From positions 1 through 36,453 of the IMG/VR virus record IMGVR_UViG_3300027977_000094: DNA of 36,453 nt; one strand, given 5' to 3'. Positions 15,737-26,262 of this stretch are shown one piece after another; the first letter of the stretch is position 1, and the number at the start of each line of letters is the position of its first letter. This DNA comes from a virus. The notes under the pieces are model-generated. The model was not told where the DNA came from, made no database searches, and saw only the letters and a program-made list of their open reading frames with translations. Position numbers and translations under genes: made by a program.

Positions 15737-17593
15737 ATGAAACAAGACGGAGCTAAAAACTTTACATTTGAACTTGTAACCGACTGGCGTGGGTATAATT
15801 CGTCACGGGATAAAACAAATATCTCAGAAAAGTTTTTAGTAGAGGGTTCTAAAAATGTTTATAAAAAATTATCTGGCAACATAGCTGTTAGACCAGGACA
15901 AAAAAGACTAGGAGACGCAAATTCTACACTTTCTGCTATATCATCAGAATTTGTTTGGAATACATCATGGGGTGCTACGTACACTATGGTCATCTCAAAT
16001 AGTAACTTATATGTTGTTATAGACAATGTATGGTATTCACTTCTTTCAGGACTTACTAAAACAAGATATGTTTTTGATAAATGGTGGAATAACACTGAGA
16101 AAAAAGATAGATTACTTTTTGTAAATGGCACAGACGATATGTTCCACTGGTCAGGTGGATTTGCTACGATATCTTCAACAACAGCGACAACAATTACAAA
16201 AACAGGTAGTACCTCTTGGCAACAAGCAGGATTTTCTACAACGTCAGGAGAAAAAACAGTTGTAATCAACGGGACTACTTACACTTATACTGGTGGGGAA
16301 ACAACAACAACTCTCACAGGAGTAACACCAGATCCTACTGGTGAAGCTAATGGTTCAACGGTACTCCAAGCGGTCCAAACAGCATCTAATAAACCAGCTG
16401 CGGATTTTCTAGCTGATTTCATAAAAGTAATAAATAACCAAGTATATGTTGGTTCTTACACTTCTCGTCTTTGTTATATTTCATCTAGTACAGATTTTAC
16501 AAATTACACTGTACCTACACCACGAGTTGCAGGAAGTCCAGAACTTTTAACACTCGATGGAACACTTAAAGGTATTGGTGTGAGACAAGGGAAAGCTCAC
16601 ATAGGTTTTGGAAGTGGTAGCTGGGCGGTTATAACATTTGTAGATATAACGGTTGGTACTGACCTAACTCAACAGACTGTCGTTGATGTAAAGCCTGTGT
16701 CTCTTTTACAAGCTCCTTACGCCCACGAGTTTATTGATACAGTCGGTGATTCGCTTATTTATCTAGCACAAGACCAACAAGTACGAAGTTTTGGAGATTT
16801 TAATAACCTTTTTACAACAGGATTTCCTTCTTTATCACAAGAAATAGCAACAGAGCTCATGGGAGAAGATTTTGCAGGAGGTTCACTACGGTGTATTGGT
16901 GAATTCGTGTATGTTTGCGCTCCAAATAGCGGAACAACATATTTGTACCAAGTACGGTATTCAGTTGACGAAGGTGGAAATGTTGTGGCAGAAAGACTTT
17001 GGCACGCACCTTTTATTTGGAATGTTACAAGTGTCAATGAAGTTAATGGGGTTGTCGTTGGATTTTCAAATTCAAACCCTCAAATATACCAGTTGTGGGA
17101 TACAGACCAATGGTTTGATGATTCACCAAGTGATGAAGAATTGCCTTATGAGTGTGTGGTTGCTTTTCCATACAACACAATAAATCGTTCAGGACTTCTA
17201 GTCTTTGATAAAGTATTCACAGAAGGATACATAACAGAAGGTTCTATTGTAAATCAAACTGTCAATTATGACTTTGAAGGTTCAACGAACTCTGTCATGG
17301 TTCCAATCAATACTATTAGTAACCCAGCGTATACTTTTGGTTCAAATTCACCGCTATCACTAGGAGATTCGTCACTAGGAGAAGAGTCACTTGGACAAAG
17401 TATTGACGAAGAAAGTACAAACTTGCGAAAGTTTAGAGTTATCAACAGTGTTGCAGATACTAATTGTTTTGAATATCAGACTATAATTTACTCAAACTCT
17501 GCTAATGCTCAATGGGAGATACTTTCACACGGAACCAATGTATCAGCAACAGACAAAGAACAACCAAATTACATTATAAATAAAATACGATAA
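15737..17593 (+). CDS. Tail nozzle-like protein (T7 gp12/P22 tail-hub type)
   Basis: 618 residues, beta-rich with propeller-like repeated strands. The start DWRGYNSSRDKTNISEKFL and AVRPGQKRL is typical of a phage stabilisation/nozzle family following the adaptor gene. The middle has QDQQVRSFGDF and a long series of YVCAPNSG-type strands. It starts 2 bp after the adaptor gene. It would form the channel at the end of a short tail. Fold assignment by pattern and context only. Confidence 0.65.
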   Translation: MKQDGAKNFTFELVTDWRGYNSSRDKTNISEKFLVEGSKNVYKKLSGNIAVRPGQKRLGDANSTLSAISSEFVWNTSWGATYTMVISNSNLYVVIDNVWYSLLSGLTKTRYVFDKWWNNTEKKDRLLFVNGTDDMFHWSGGFATISSTTATTITKTGSTSWQQAGFSTTSGEKTVVINGTTYTYTGGETTTTLTGVTPDPTGEANGSTVLQAVQTASNKPAADFLADFIKVINNQVYVGSYTSRLCYISSSTDFTNYTVPTPRVAGSPELLTLDGTLKGIGVRQGKAHIGFGSGSWAVITFVDITVGTDLTQQTVVDVKPVSLLQAPYAHEFIDTVGDSLIYLAQDQQVRSFGDFNNLFTTGFPSLSQEIATELMGEDFAGGSLRCIGEFVYVCAPNSGTTYLYQVRYSVDEGGNVVAERLWHAPFIWNVTSVNEVNGVVVGFSNSNPQIYQLWDTDQWFDDSPSDEELPYECVVAFPYNTINRSGLLVFDKVFTEGYITEGSIVNQTVNYDFEGSTNSVMVPINTISNPAYTFGSNSPLSLGDSSLGEESLGQSIDEESTNLRKFRVINSVADTNCFEYQTIIYSNSANAQWEILSHGTNVSATDKEQPNYIINKIR

Positions 17594-17597
17594 TAAT

Positions 17598-19436
17598 ATG
17601 TCATTTTTTCCAGCGGGTGGTGCAACATACACCTTACAAGCAAGTATAAGCTCAACAGCGACAACAATTACATTGTCTTCTTTCACAGAGCCTGTTTCAA
17701 ACGTTCCTTACACAATGGCTTTACTCAATACGAGTATTGTGTATGCAACTATTGCCCCAAGAACATCATCATCAGAGTTTATTTCATTTACAGGTATTAC
17801 ACAAAATGCAGATGGGACAGCAACACTTACGGGTGTAACACGAGGACTAGCAAAAAAATACCCGTTTACAGAATCTTCTACATTCAAACTTCCTCATTCG
17901 GGGCAGTCACAATTCATACTTTCAGATCCGCCACAACTTTTTAATAAATATGCAGTTCTTGAAAATGACAACGTCTTCACTGGTTCAAACACTGTACCAA
18001 CACCAGTAGTGGATGGTAACCCAGCAACAAAAGCATACGTTGATACTGTGGCAGGAGGTGTAACAACGACACCAAGAATAGTAGTCACAGGTATTGCAGG
18101 AGAGAACGTCACAGCTGACCAACTCGTATATCTCAAAGCATCAGATGGTAAATGGTGGCTATGTGATGCTGACACAGCTTCTACAGTAGATAATGTTCAA
18201 TTAGGACTTACTCAAGGTGCTGGTTCTGCTGACGGTAATATCTCTGGTGGGGTTCTCACACAAGGACTTGCTACACTTACTGCCTTTACTGTAACAGCAG
18301 GGACAAAATACTATGCAAGTAACACAGCGGGTGGAATATCAACATCAGCTGGGACAACCGAAGTGACTATTGGAGAAGTTCCCAGCGGTTCAACAACAAC
18401 AATCTACTTCTATCCGAGATTTGACCAACAAGTTACTGAAAATGAATTAGACGCAATGGTGGGAGGTGGAGACTTTGGAACACCATCAAACTCAAACAAG
18501 TTCATCACACAAAGTTACAATTCAAGTGCAACAGGACTACCTGTCATAAAAGTGTTTTATAACATTTTTGGTTCTTCTACTACTCAATTTGACATAACAA
18601 ACACAGTTGGTACGACATACCGATATACATTTGATGGAACCGGAACAGACCCTCTTATTAGTGCCACTACTGTACCAGTTGGGACAGTACTTGTAATCGC
18701 AGCACAAAACTTTACCGCCGCTAACAACGGAACATTTGTTGTGACAGCTTCAGATACAAACTATTTTGAGGTTACAAACGCTTCAGGAGTTGTAGAAAGC
18801 AATAAGACACTCGGTACTGGTACAATAAAGTATGGATATCAAAAACCTGCAACACTTAAATATATCTCAGTAAAAGGAGTGGGTGCAGGAGCTGGTGGGA
18901 CAGGGGGTTCAGGAAACTCGGACACATCAGGAGCAGGTGGTGGAAGTGGTATATATGCAGAAGTCATCATACCTGTAGCGAGTTTGTCAACAACAGAAAT
19001 AATAACTATTGGTGCTGGTGGAGCAGGGGGTGCAGGTGTTGCTTCTGGAACACCGAATGTAGGTTCTAATGGTGGGTCAACTTCACTTGGTACTTTGTTT
19101 GTGGCGGGTGGAGGTATAGGAGGTTCAGGAACAACTGGGGGAGCTACTGGAACTTATTCAGGAAGCGTAACACCTGTGTTTAGTGTCGGAAACCCTGGAG
19201 GTAATAAAGTTGTCGACACCGGCTCAACACCAGATTTTACAACCCTTGGATGTGGTGGTGATAGTTTTCTTGGGCAAGGTGGTCCACTGAGAGTATCTAC
19301 AACAGTGGGTGGTAATGGATCTATCGCAGGAGCGAATGCCCTAGGATATGGAGGTGGTGGTTCAGGAGCTTTTAACAACAATGCTGGTGGAAATGGATAT
19401 CAAGGTATTATAATGATTACAGAGTACTATTCATAA
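17598..19436 (+). CDS. Tail fibre/adhesin with C-terminal glycine-rich domain
   Basis: 612 residues. The N-terminal part is a beta domain with TITLSSFTEP and VTRGLAKKYPF, then NPATKAYVDTV, a typical trimeric fibre joint. From about residue 425 the protein is a run of glycine-rich segments (GAGAGGTGGSG, GAGGAGGAGVASG, GGGGSGAF) ending in YQGIIMITEYYS. This resembles the polyglycine-II sandwich of adhesins such as S16 gp38, where glycine blocks support variable receptor-binding loops. Probable host-recognition protein. Confidence 0.7.
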   Translation: MSFFPAGGATYTLQASISSTATTITLSSFTEPVSNVPYTMALLNTSIVYATIAPRTSSSEFISFTGITQNADGTATLTGVTRGLAKKYPFTESSTFKLPHSGQSQFILSDPPQLFNKYAVLENDNVFTGSNTVPTPVVDGNPATKAYVDTVAGGVTTTPRIVVTGIAGENVTADQLVYLKASDGKWWLCDADTASTVDNVQLGLTQGAGSADGNISGGVLTQGLATLTAFTVTAGTKYYASNTAGGISTSAGTTEVTIGEVPSGSTTTIYFYPRFDQQVTENELDAMVGGGDFGTPSNSNKFITQSYNSSATGLPVIKVFYNIFGSSTTQFDITNTVGTTYRYTFDGTGTDPLISATTVPVGTVLVIAAQNFTAANNGTFVVTASDTNYFEVTNASGVVESNKTLGTGTIKYGYQKPATLKYISVKGVGAGAGGTGGSGNSDTSGAGGGSGIYAEVIIPVASLSTTEIITIGAGGAGGAGVASGTPNVGSNGGSTSLGTLFVAGGGIGGSGTTGGATGTYSGSVTPVFSVGNPGGNKVVDTGSTPDFTTLGCGGDSFLGQGGPLRVSTTVGGNGSIAGANALGYGGGGSGAFNNNAGGNGYQGIIMITEYYS

Positions 19437-19437
19437 T

Positions 19438-21321
19438 ATGGCAAAAAAAATAGTAACCTCTAATAAAATAGTAAGGAAGAGTAGTAAATCTTCTAGTCCT
19501 TTGGATGTTTCAAAAAAAGTAATTAAGCCAACAACAAAAAGAGTTGGTGGACGTACTTTTTCTTCAGTCGCTCCAATACAAACACCGCAAGGAGAATTTA
19601 CTCTTTCAAAAAGAGACCAAAAAAGAATTCTTGGTAGAAAATCTGTTTATGCTCGTCAAAAAGCACGAGATAAAGCATGGGAAAAAGGTGAAGATACTTA
19701 TGAGACAGACGACGGAACAAGACTATACGACACAAAAACTAGAAAACTTCTAGCTAAACGACAACCGACAACACTTTCTAATATCAACAAAATAGAAGAA
19801 GTGCCGAAGATGACAAAACGCCTAGACACTTTGTCAAACAAGGGAATTGTCACTGATACGGAAGGAAACCAACGATATGCAGATGGTAGTTTTATTACTG
19901 AAGATTGGCAACCGACTGAGCGAGCACAGCGAGAACAAAAAGACGAATACGAAAGCGTTCTTGAAGAAATGAGAAAAAGTCTGGATGCTGAAACTCAAGC
20001 ACAGATACGAAATGTACAACAGAAGTTTTCTCAAAGAAAGTTACAACAAGAAAAAATTAACAAAGCTCAAGAAGCACAAATGCAAAACGCCCTTTTAATG
20101 GGTGGTGTTTCTGGTGCTGGTTCAAGTGCTCAATATGCTCCTATATCATCACAAGGAATAATGATGGCACAAGAGTCATACGGTGTATCTAAACTAGCTG
20201 AACTTGACTCAGAAGAACAAGACTTAATTGCTCAAGCTAGGCAAGCTCAATCAGAAGGGAACTTTCAAATACTTGAAAAGAAACTCGCTCTTGCCGAAGA
20301 AAAAAGAAAAGAAAAACTTGATGCAGCGGCAGAACTTAATAAACAAGTTGCAGAACAGAATAAAAAACTTGAAGAACGTCAACAAATAATTGACAGGGAA
20401 AATGCTATTTCAGACTTGTTTGCTCAAGGTGTTACTGATCCTCAATCAATTATGACGCAACTTAGAGGAACTGGTCTTGAATCTACAGCAAAGGAGGTAA
20501 ATGATACCGTTTCTTTACTTTCAGGAATTGGTGGTACCGGTATTGTTGGTGAGTATAACTTTTATGCAGCGCAAGCACGTTCAAAAGGACAAGTTCCAAT
20601 GGACTTTATTGCTTACCAGAACGAGGACGCTAACAGAAAGAAAAGTATAGCGAAAGCTGGAGTTTCAACAGGAACAAGTGGATTAACTTACAATACAGCA
20701 CAAGAAAAGGTTATTACAAGAGTTGATAAAGACGTTTCAAATAACCCATCATATAAACGAACAGCTTCTATGCAGACTTTTGCTGATAATGTTGATGTTG
20801 CTCTTAGTCAAGGAACTGGGGTTGGGGATATCGCAGCAATAAATCAATTCCAAAAAGTAATTGACGAAGGTGCTGTAACACGAGACCAAGATGTTAGACT
20901 TATCCAAGGTGCTCAATCTGTTGCAAACAGACTCAAAACTAAACTTAAAAGACTTGAGAAAGGAGAACAGCTTTCTCCAGACACTCGTGCTGAAATACGA
21001 AAAACAGTGGATGATATTCTTATAGCACAAAGGAAAGCTATTGCTAACGACCCATTTATAAAAGCAAAGAAAAAAGAACTTGAAAGAAATGGTGTTGATC
21101 CAATGGATACTATTTTTGGAGAACTTGAAGGATATTCTAGTCAAACTGGTGACGATAATTCTCTTATCGACAAAGGTGAAGAAGCAAAGTCAACAATAGA
21201 TAAATTCATAACAGAAAATGACGACGAAAGTACAAATGAGATGATATATAAGTTTTACGACAAAGGTATGTCAGACATTGCAATTTATGAATACTTACAA
21301 GCTAGGGGTCTTCTAAAATAA
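19438..21321 (+). CDS. Putative internal virion/ejection protein
   Basis: 627 residues. Basic disordered start (KKIVTSNKIVRKSSKSSS), long coiled coil (about 160-340, RNVQQKFSQRKLQQEK; LALAEEKRKEKLD), then a helical C-terminus. No membrane segment or enzyme motif is seen. It lies 1 bp after the adhesin gene and 1 bp before another long helical protein, the position of ejection proteins in podoviruses. Function by context and architecture. Confidence 0.5.
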   Translation: MAKKIVTSNKIVRKSSKSSSPLDVSKKVIKPTTKRVGGRTFSSVAPIQTPQGEFTLSKRDQKRILGRKSVYARQKARDKAWEKGEDTYETDDGTRLYDTKTRKLLAKRQPTTLSNINKIEEVPKMTKRLDTLSNKGIVTDTEGNQRYADGSFITEDWQPTERAQREQKDEYESVLEEMRKSLDAETQAQIRNVQQKFSQRKLQQEKINKAQEAQMQNALLMGGVSGAGSSAQYAPISSQGIMMAQESYGVSKLAELDSEEQDLIAQARQAQSEGNFQILEKKLALAEEKRKEKLDAAAELNKQVAEQNKKLEERQQIIDRENAISDLFAQGVTDPQSIMTQLRGTGLESTAKEVNDTVSLLSGIGGTGIVGEYNFYAAQARSKGQVPMDFIAYQNEDANRKKSIAKAGVSTGTSGLTYNTAQEKVITRVDKDVSNNPSYKRTASMQTFADNVDVALSQGTGVGDIAAINQFQKVIDEGAVTRDQDVRLIQGAQSVANRLKTKLKRLEKGEQLSPDTRAEIRKTVDDILIAQRKAIANDPFIKAKKKELERNGVDPMDTIFGELEGYSSQTGDDNSLIDKGEEAKSTIDKFITENDDESTNEMIYKFYDKGMSDIAIYEYLQARGLLK

Positions 21322-21322
21322 T

Positions 21323-22837
21323 ATGGCACTAACAGCAGAACAAATAAAACAAATGGATGAGATAGCAGGAGTTGAAACACCAACTCCTCTTCCTGCGACA
21401 GGTGCTCAAGCAGAAAATGTTTCTATTGGAAGACAACGATCACAAGAACTTCGAGAATTAGCGAAACAATCTCGTGCTGAAAAGAGAAAAGCTCAAAGAA
21501 CACTACCAGAAAAGATAGCTGATGTAACAGGTGGCAGAGAGATATCTAAAGGTCTTGGTCAGGCTCTTGCAATGAAAGAAAATACGAAACTTCTTGAAGA
21601 AACTCAACAACAACAATTTGATATTCAAGGGCAACTTCTCAAGAGGATTAAAGAAAAGAAAGAGCGAGGAGAAGATACTTCGCGTCTTGAGGGTGCTTTA
21701 GAGGAACTAACTCAAGAAACAGAAGCCATGGGAGAAAGCGCTGAAAGGCAATTTTTAAATCAAGAAGAGTTGACACCAAAACAGATTGCTGGTGACGCTT
21801 TACAATTGGCTACAACTGTAGGGGGATTGGGTAGCGTAAAGGGTGCGACAAAGCTCGTGAAAGGGGCTAAAACTGCGATAGGACAAGCAGGGAGAGGTGC
21901 GTTGGTAGGTGGTATAGAAGGTGCCACTTTTGGAGGTTTACAGGGCGTTTCTGGGGCTTTACAAGAAGACAAAGAAATACTACCAGAAGCTATCAAGGGT
22001 GCAAAAACAGGTGCAATCCTAGGTTCTGTGTTAGGTGGAGGAGCGGGGCTTGTTGGGGGTATCAGAAAAGCTGGCAACGCAAATAAACTTGTTAAAAAAG
22101 AAAAGGATATACTTGACGCAATAACGCCAAATACAAAAAACATTTCTAAAAAAGAATATGAGAAATTGTTATCACAAAATCGTATTACACCAAAAACTGC
22201 AACAAAGGGTTCTCAGTATGTTTTGAGTGATGTTGAAAGACAAACAGCTCTCAAGTATCCAAAACTTCTCAAAGATAAAGACCCTGTTAATAATCTTGAA
22301 AGTATTTATAAGGAATTATCAAAACAAGATGATGAAGTTGGAAAGTTTCTTAAGAAGAATAACGGAATATACAACAGTGGTGAACTAAAGAATGCACTTA
22401 AAACTTCACTTAACGATATAACAGATATTAGTGTTGATGAAAAGGCAGTTACTAAAAATAAACAAAAATTGATTGATAATTTTGTGAAGAATCTCGAAAA
22501 GAATGATATGGAAAGTTTGTGGAAAGCACGAAAAGAGTTTGACCAACAAATCGAAAAATCATTTACTGGATCACCGACACTTCAAAACAAGATAAAACGG
22601 GAGTTTAGAAACTCGATACAAGACTTTATTGCAGAACGAACACCTGATGAAGTATATAAGAATTCAATGAAAGAAATGAGTAGTCTTTTTAAATTACGTG
22701 ATTTGGTAAATAAAAAAGCACTTTCTGAAAAAGGTCAAAGTGCTATTCGTTTGTGGCTCAAAAATAACCCTATTAAAGCAAAAGTAATAGGAATAGGAGC
22801 CCCTGCGGTTATAGGAGGTGCTTTATTGTTAGATTAA
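21323..22837 (+). CDS. Putative internal virion protein with glycine-zipper segments
   Basis: 504 residues. Helical charged N-terminus; about 160-250 is a glycine/alanine-rich region (LATTVGGLGSV, GALVGGIEGATFGGL, GAILGSVLGGGAGLVGG), the type of glycine zipper that can insert into membranes. Helical C-terminus ending in a hydrophobic segment (IGIGAPAVIGGALLLD). Paired with the preceding long coiled-coil protein, it fits an ejection protein forming a channel in the host envelope. Inferred, not proven. Confidence 0.5.
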   Translation: MALTAEQIKQMDEIAGVETPTPLPATGAQAENVSIGRQRSQELRELAKQSRAEKRKAQRTLPEKIADVTGGREISKGLGQALAMKENTKLLEETQQQQFDIQGQLLKRIKEKKERGEDTSRLEGALEELTQETEAMGESAERQFLNQEELTPKQIAGDALQLATTVGGLGSVKGATKLVKGAKTAIGQAGRGALVGGIEGATFGGLQGVSGALQEDKEILPEAIKGAKTGAILGSVLGGGAGLVGGIRKAGNANKLVKKEKDILDAITPNTKNISKKEYEKLLSQNRITPKTATKGSQYVLSDVERQTALKYPKLLKDKDPVNNLESIYKELSKQDDEVGKFLKKNNGIYNSGELKNALKTSLNDITDISVDEKAVTKNKQKLIDNFVKNLEKNDMESLWKARKEFDQQIEKSFTGSPTLQNKIKREFRNSIQDFIAERTPDEVYKNSMKEMSSLFKLRDLVNKKALSEKGQSAIRLWLKNNPIKAKVIGIGAPAVIGGALLLD

Positions 22838-22935
22838 AGGGAATCAATGTAGTTATTCCAGTACACTCCCCAACAAATCAATAGTGTAATTACTATAAAA
22901 TCTATCATATATTTATAATATTATAAAATAATACA

Positions 22936-24483
22936 ATGTACAAGCCACCGATACGAGGTAAAACAATAAAGAAGAAAACACAAGAAGCATCATCTCCTTT
23001 AGGTGAATTGGAGAGTCTTTTTTCCTTAGTTGAAGAGCTAAAGGGTATTAAAAAAGATATTCAAGAAAGTTGTGAAGGAAAGATAAACGAAGTTGATATA
23101 CATTTAAAGACACTTAATACAAGCATAAATGAACTTGTTGATATATTTGAAAACAAACTAGACAAAGTTTCTTTTGAAATACAACACGAAGCCATTGAGG
23201 TAATCAACAAAATCAAAAAAGGTGAAGATGGTAAAGATGGTTCTGACGGAAAGAGTATCAATGAAGAGGAAGTAATAAAGAAAATTCTTCTTCAAATTCC
23301 AAAGATAGACGAAAAAAGTGTTACTAAAAATGTCTTATCTTTAGTTAGAGAAAAATTACCAAAAAACCAAAACAATCTTCTAAAGATAATACAAGAGAAA
23401 GTGGAATTTGACCCAATGTCTGTTATCGAAAAGATAATGGAACTACCAGAAGAACAACTTTCCCGTCTTAAACTAAAGTCATCAAACATTAGTGGTCTGG
23501 ACCAGACAATATCTGCTTTTAATAACCAACTTCGTCGAGGATATCTTCATGGTAGTGGTATATCTAACATAACTGGTCTTATTCAAGCTGGGACAAGTAT
23601 ATCTATAACTGGAAGTGGTACGTCTTCTTCTCCTTATGTCATTAACGCAGTCGGTGGCAGCTCATCGGTCTTCGTAAACGGAGTGGAAGTAACTGACCCT
23701 GATTTTATTGACAGCAATACTCTTGAATTTGAGGTAACTGGTTCAGATGTATCAGCAAACGTAAAAGGAGTAAACAGAGTTGTGGTTTCAGGAAATACGA
23801 CCGCAACACTTGGTACATATTATATTTCTGTAGCAACAGCAACTTATACCGACCCGACACCTGCTGAAGGAGAAGGGTTTACTGTTCTTGTGAGAAATGG
23901 TACTGCAACCATAGGGGGAACTGCATATGCAACAGCAGGAACTTTGGTATATAGGTATTATCACTCTGGAGCATGGGCTAATTATGTATATATAACACCA
24001 GCCTCAACATCCGAAATAAACACAGGAACAGAACAATACAAAGCAGTAACTCCTGATTCTTTAGCTGGCTCTTACGCTGGTACAAAAGCTCTCGTATTTA
24101 CACTTTTGCAATCAAATGTAGCAGTAACGGTAATAGATGGTATTGCAAGGTGGTCTTTTACAATACCACCATCTATGAATGGAATGAACATTGTAGATGT
24201 TGGTGTAAACGTACGTACACCAAGTTCTTCAGGAAAGCCAACATTTCAAGTATCACGAGGGCGACAATCGACACCAACAACAGACTATTCATTTGTTGAT
24301 GTGCTTTCAACAAAACTTGAAATTGATGTTTCTGAATACGATAGTAAAGACGCAGCAACACAGGCTGTTATTGATACATCAAACGACGACCTTTTAACAG
24401 GAGATATAATCCGTCTTGATTGCGATATTACAGGAACAGGGACTCTTGGTCTTACATTTAGATTAGAAGCTAGATTACCTTAA
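22936..24483 (+). CDS. Tail fibre with coiled coil and collagen-like linker
   Basis: 515 residues. Helical coiled-coil N-terminus (about 25-95), a short collagen-like GEDGKDGSDGKS (96-107), another helical part, then a beta domain (about 195-385) with SGISNITGLIQAGTSISITG and TSEINTGTEQYKAVTPDSLA, which is characteristic of trimeric phage tail fibres. The C-terminal about 125 residues form a beta-sandwich-like head, likely for receptor binding. The 98-bp gap before it is AT-rich and contains no gene I can support. Confidence 0.7.
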   Translation: MYKPPIRGKTIKKKTQEASSPLGELESLFSLVEELKGIKKDIQESCEGKINEVDIHLKTLNTSINELVDIFENKLDKVSFEIQHEAIEVINKIKKGEDGKDGSDGKSINEEEVIKKILLQIPKIDEKSVTKNVLSLVREKLPKNQNNLLKIIQEKVEFDPMSVIEKIMELPEEQLSRLKLKSSNISGLDQTISAFNNQLRRGYLHGSGISNITGLIQAGTSISITGSGTSSSPYVINAVGGSSSVFVNGVEVTDPDFIDSNTLEFEVTGSDVSANVKGVNRVVVSGNTTATLGTYYISVATATYTDPTPAEGEGFTVLVRNGTATIGGTAYATAGTLVYRYYHSGAWANYVYITPASTSEINTGTEQYKAVTPDSLAGSYAGTKALVFTLLQSNVAVTVIDGIARWSFTIPPSMNGMNIVDVGVNVRTPSSSGKPTFQVSRGRQSTPTTDYSFVDVLSTKLEIDVSEYDSKDAATQAVIDTSNDDLLTGDIIRLDCDITGTGTLGLTFRLEARLP

Positions 24484-24484
24484 T

Positions 24485-24655
24485 ATGCGTAACATAAAAC
24501 TACAACCTAATGTTTGTGAATGTGTGATTGCTTTTAGCTCACAAGATACAAGTGATTTGATCGTTGAGCAAAAATGTAACATTCATGCAAAGATGAGGGA
24601 CGAACAAATAATGAACGATATTATTATTTTATCGAAAGAAGAAGATGGCAAATAA
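24485..24655 (+). CDS. Zinc-binding miniprotein of the tail region
   Basis: 56 residues with CEC at 11-13 and CNIH at 31-34 (C-x-C...C-x2-H). This pattern of small Cys/His proteins is frequent next to fibre genes. It overlaps the next gene by 11 bp, implying coupled translation. Function unknown. Confidence 0.55.
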   Translation: MRNIKLQPNVCECVIAFSSQDTSDLIVEQKCNIHAKMRDEQIMNDIIILSKEEDGK

Positions 24656-25817
24656 AATAACACTTGTAGTAGCAAACTCAACATCAAACGGAAACGATGT
24701 TTATTATCCGTTTGCTTCAGGTACTGCAAACCCAGTTGTTACGACACAAGCACAATCGCAAGTACGAATGAACTTTGCTGGTTCTGCTTCTAATCTTACG
24801 TTTAAAGTAATCTCTAATGCAGGTGGTATACAGACATTGTATATTCAAAAGAATGGAGCTAATGCAATTTCTATCGCAACAACCTCTGGCGGTACGGGCG
24901 TATTTAAAAACACAACCGACACACTATCTTGGGTTGCGGGAGATGACCTTAACTTTTATGTTGAAAGAACAGGAACATCTCAATTTGGTATGATTTCTTG
25001 TGATATAGAAACTGCCGACGACTACAATATCTTATCAACATGGGGTTCGGCAATACAATCAAGTACAGCAAGTAGTCTGTTGGGCAACTTAGGGTCGATT
25101 GGTGCGTCAAATGCTGTTCAGCGTATTACTTCTCTTTTTGAACAAACCTTGGAGTATCTTTCAGTGCATGTTACAGCGAACACACGAGATTCCGATACTG
25201 ATTTCTACCCATTTATTGAAGGAGTACAAGGTAATAACATTGTTACATTCCCAGCAAGCACCACAGGAATGATTGAGGACACATCAAATACTGATGTACT
25301 CGACGCAACAGATAGAACACAAACAAGACGTGTTACAAATACAGGTACTGGTTCGATTACAACAGCTCGTACAACATTTTGTCTCAAACCAAACGTGGTA
25401 GACAATGTGCAGTACGCCGCCGAACAAACAATCAGTACATTCGGTACTGATAACACAGTATTTTCCCTTATTGGTTCGTATCAATCATTTGCTTCAAGTA
25501 ATATAAGTCTACTTGAGTGGGAAGTCCCAGCTAATATGACAATATCAAATTGGAACATAGCATTGAACACTAACGGACTTTCAACTGACGGAGTATTCAC
25601 AATGTATAAAAATGGATCTCCAACTTCACTTGTAATTACAGTAACAGCAGGAGTGGCAGGATACTATGAAAACACTGTTGATTCCATCAGTTGTGTGGCT
25701 GGAGACCTTCTCGTTGGAGTGTTTAATCGCACAGCAGGAAGTAGAACTTGTGCACCAAGAAACATGTCGTTTAAAACAATATATGATTCTTATATACCAA
25801 TAGGGGTAGTATTGTAA
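24645..25817 (+). CDS. Triplicated beta-sandwich protein, receptor-binding candidate
   Basis: 390 residues, low in charge, rich in T, S, N and G. A segment with consensus G-x-aromatic/I-x-N/D-T-x-D-x-L/I-x-x-x-A/T-G/D-D occurs three times: near 85-110 (GVFKNTTDTLSWVAGDD), in the middle near 205-235 (GMIEDTSNTDVLDATD) and at 339-365 (GYYENTVDSISCVAGD). It lies between fibre and lysis genes, so a tail-tip or spike protein is likely. No enzymatic residues were recognised. Confidence 0.6.
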   Translation: MANKITLVVANSTSNGNDVYYPFASGTANPVVTTQAQSQVRMNFAGSASNLTFKVISNAGGIQTLYIQKNGANAISIATTSGGTGVFKNTTDTLSWVAGDDLNFYVERTGTSQFGMISCDIETADDYNILSTWGSAIQSSTASSLLGNLGSIGASNAVQRITSLFEQTLEYLSVHVTANTRDSDTDFYPFIEGVQGNNIVTFPASTTGMIEDTSNTDVLDATDRTQTRRVTNTGTGSITTARTTFCLKPNVVDNVQYAAEQTISTFGTDNTVFSLIGSYQSFASSNISLLEWEVPANMTISNWNIALNTNGLSTDGVFTMYKNGSPTSLVITVTAGVAGYYENTVDSISCVAGDLLVGVFNRTAGSRTCAPRNMSFKTIYDSYIPIGVVL

Positions 25818-25821
25818 CTAT

Positions 25822-26262
25822 ATGCTTTACAAATTCACCAAAGCAACTGAATATCTCGGAGACGCTTGTAATAATGTTCTCCTCAAATGCCTTGCGGTAC
25901 TATCAGGTATTGCGGTTGATTTTACCTTTGGTGATATTTCACAACCTCTTTTAACGGGGGTATTCATGCTTATATCTTTTGATTTTGTTACAGGCATTTT
26001 AGCAGCGGTTCGACAGAAAAAAGATGTAACGTCTAGAAGGATTTTTGATACTGCTCTTAAGTACGTTCTCTACTTTGTGGCAATCTCGGCTGGATATTTC
26101 ACAGAACTTATAATTGGCACAGACTTATTCATTGCCAAAACAGTTATGATATTCCTCGCTACTACTGAACTTGTATCTATCCTTGAAAACGTAGGAAAGG
26201 CTGGATACCCAACTCCTATTGTACTTATTAAAAAATTAAAAGAGTTTATTAAATCAAAATGA
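25822..26262 (+). CDS. Holin (TcdE/Cp-1-type, phage holin 4 family)
   Basis: 146 residues with three to four hydrophobic segments (about 22-38, 45-63, 85-100, 105-123). The FDFVTGILAAVRQKKDVTS loop and ATTELVSILENVGKAG are signatures of the TcdE/Cp-1 holin family. It would form lesions in the cytoplasmic membrane. Its last bases overlap the next (lysin) gene by 4 bp (ATGA), the typical holin-endolysin cassette. Confidence 0.85.
   Translation: MLYKFTKATEYLGDACNNVLLKCLAVLSGIAVDFTFGDISQPLLTGVFMLISFDFVTGILAAVRQKKDVTSRRIFDTALKYVLYFVAISAGYFTELIIGTDLFIAKTVMIFLATTELVSILENVGKAGYPTPIVLIKKLKEFIKSK

Noticed and set aside
22838-22935. Possible gene or terminator between the ejection and fibre genes
   Set aside because: Only 98 AT-rich bases with a weak 5-bp stem; no ORF or T-tract terminator can be supported.
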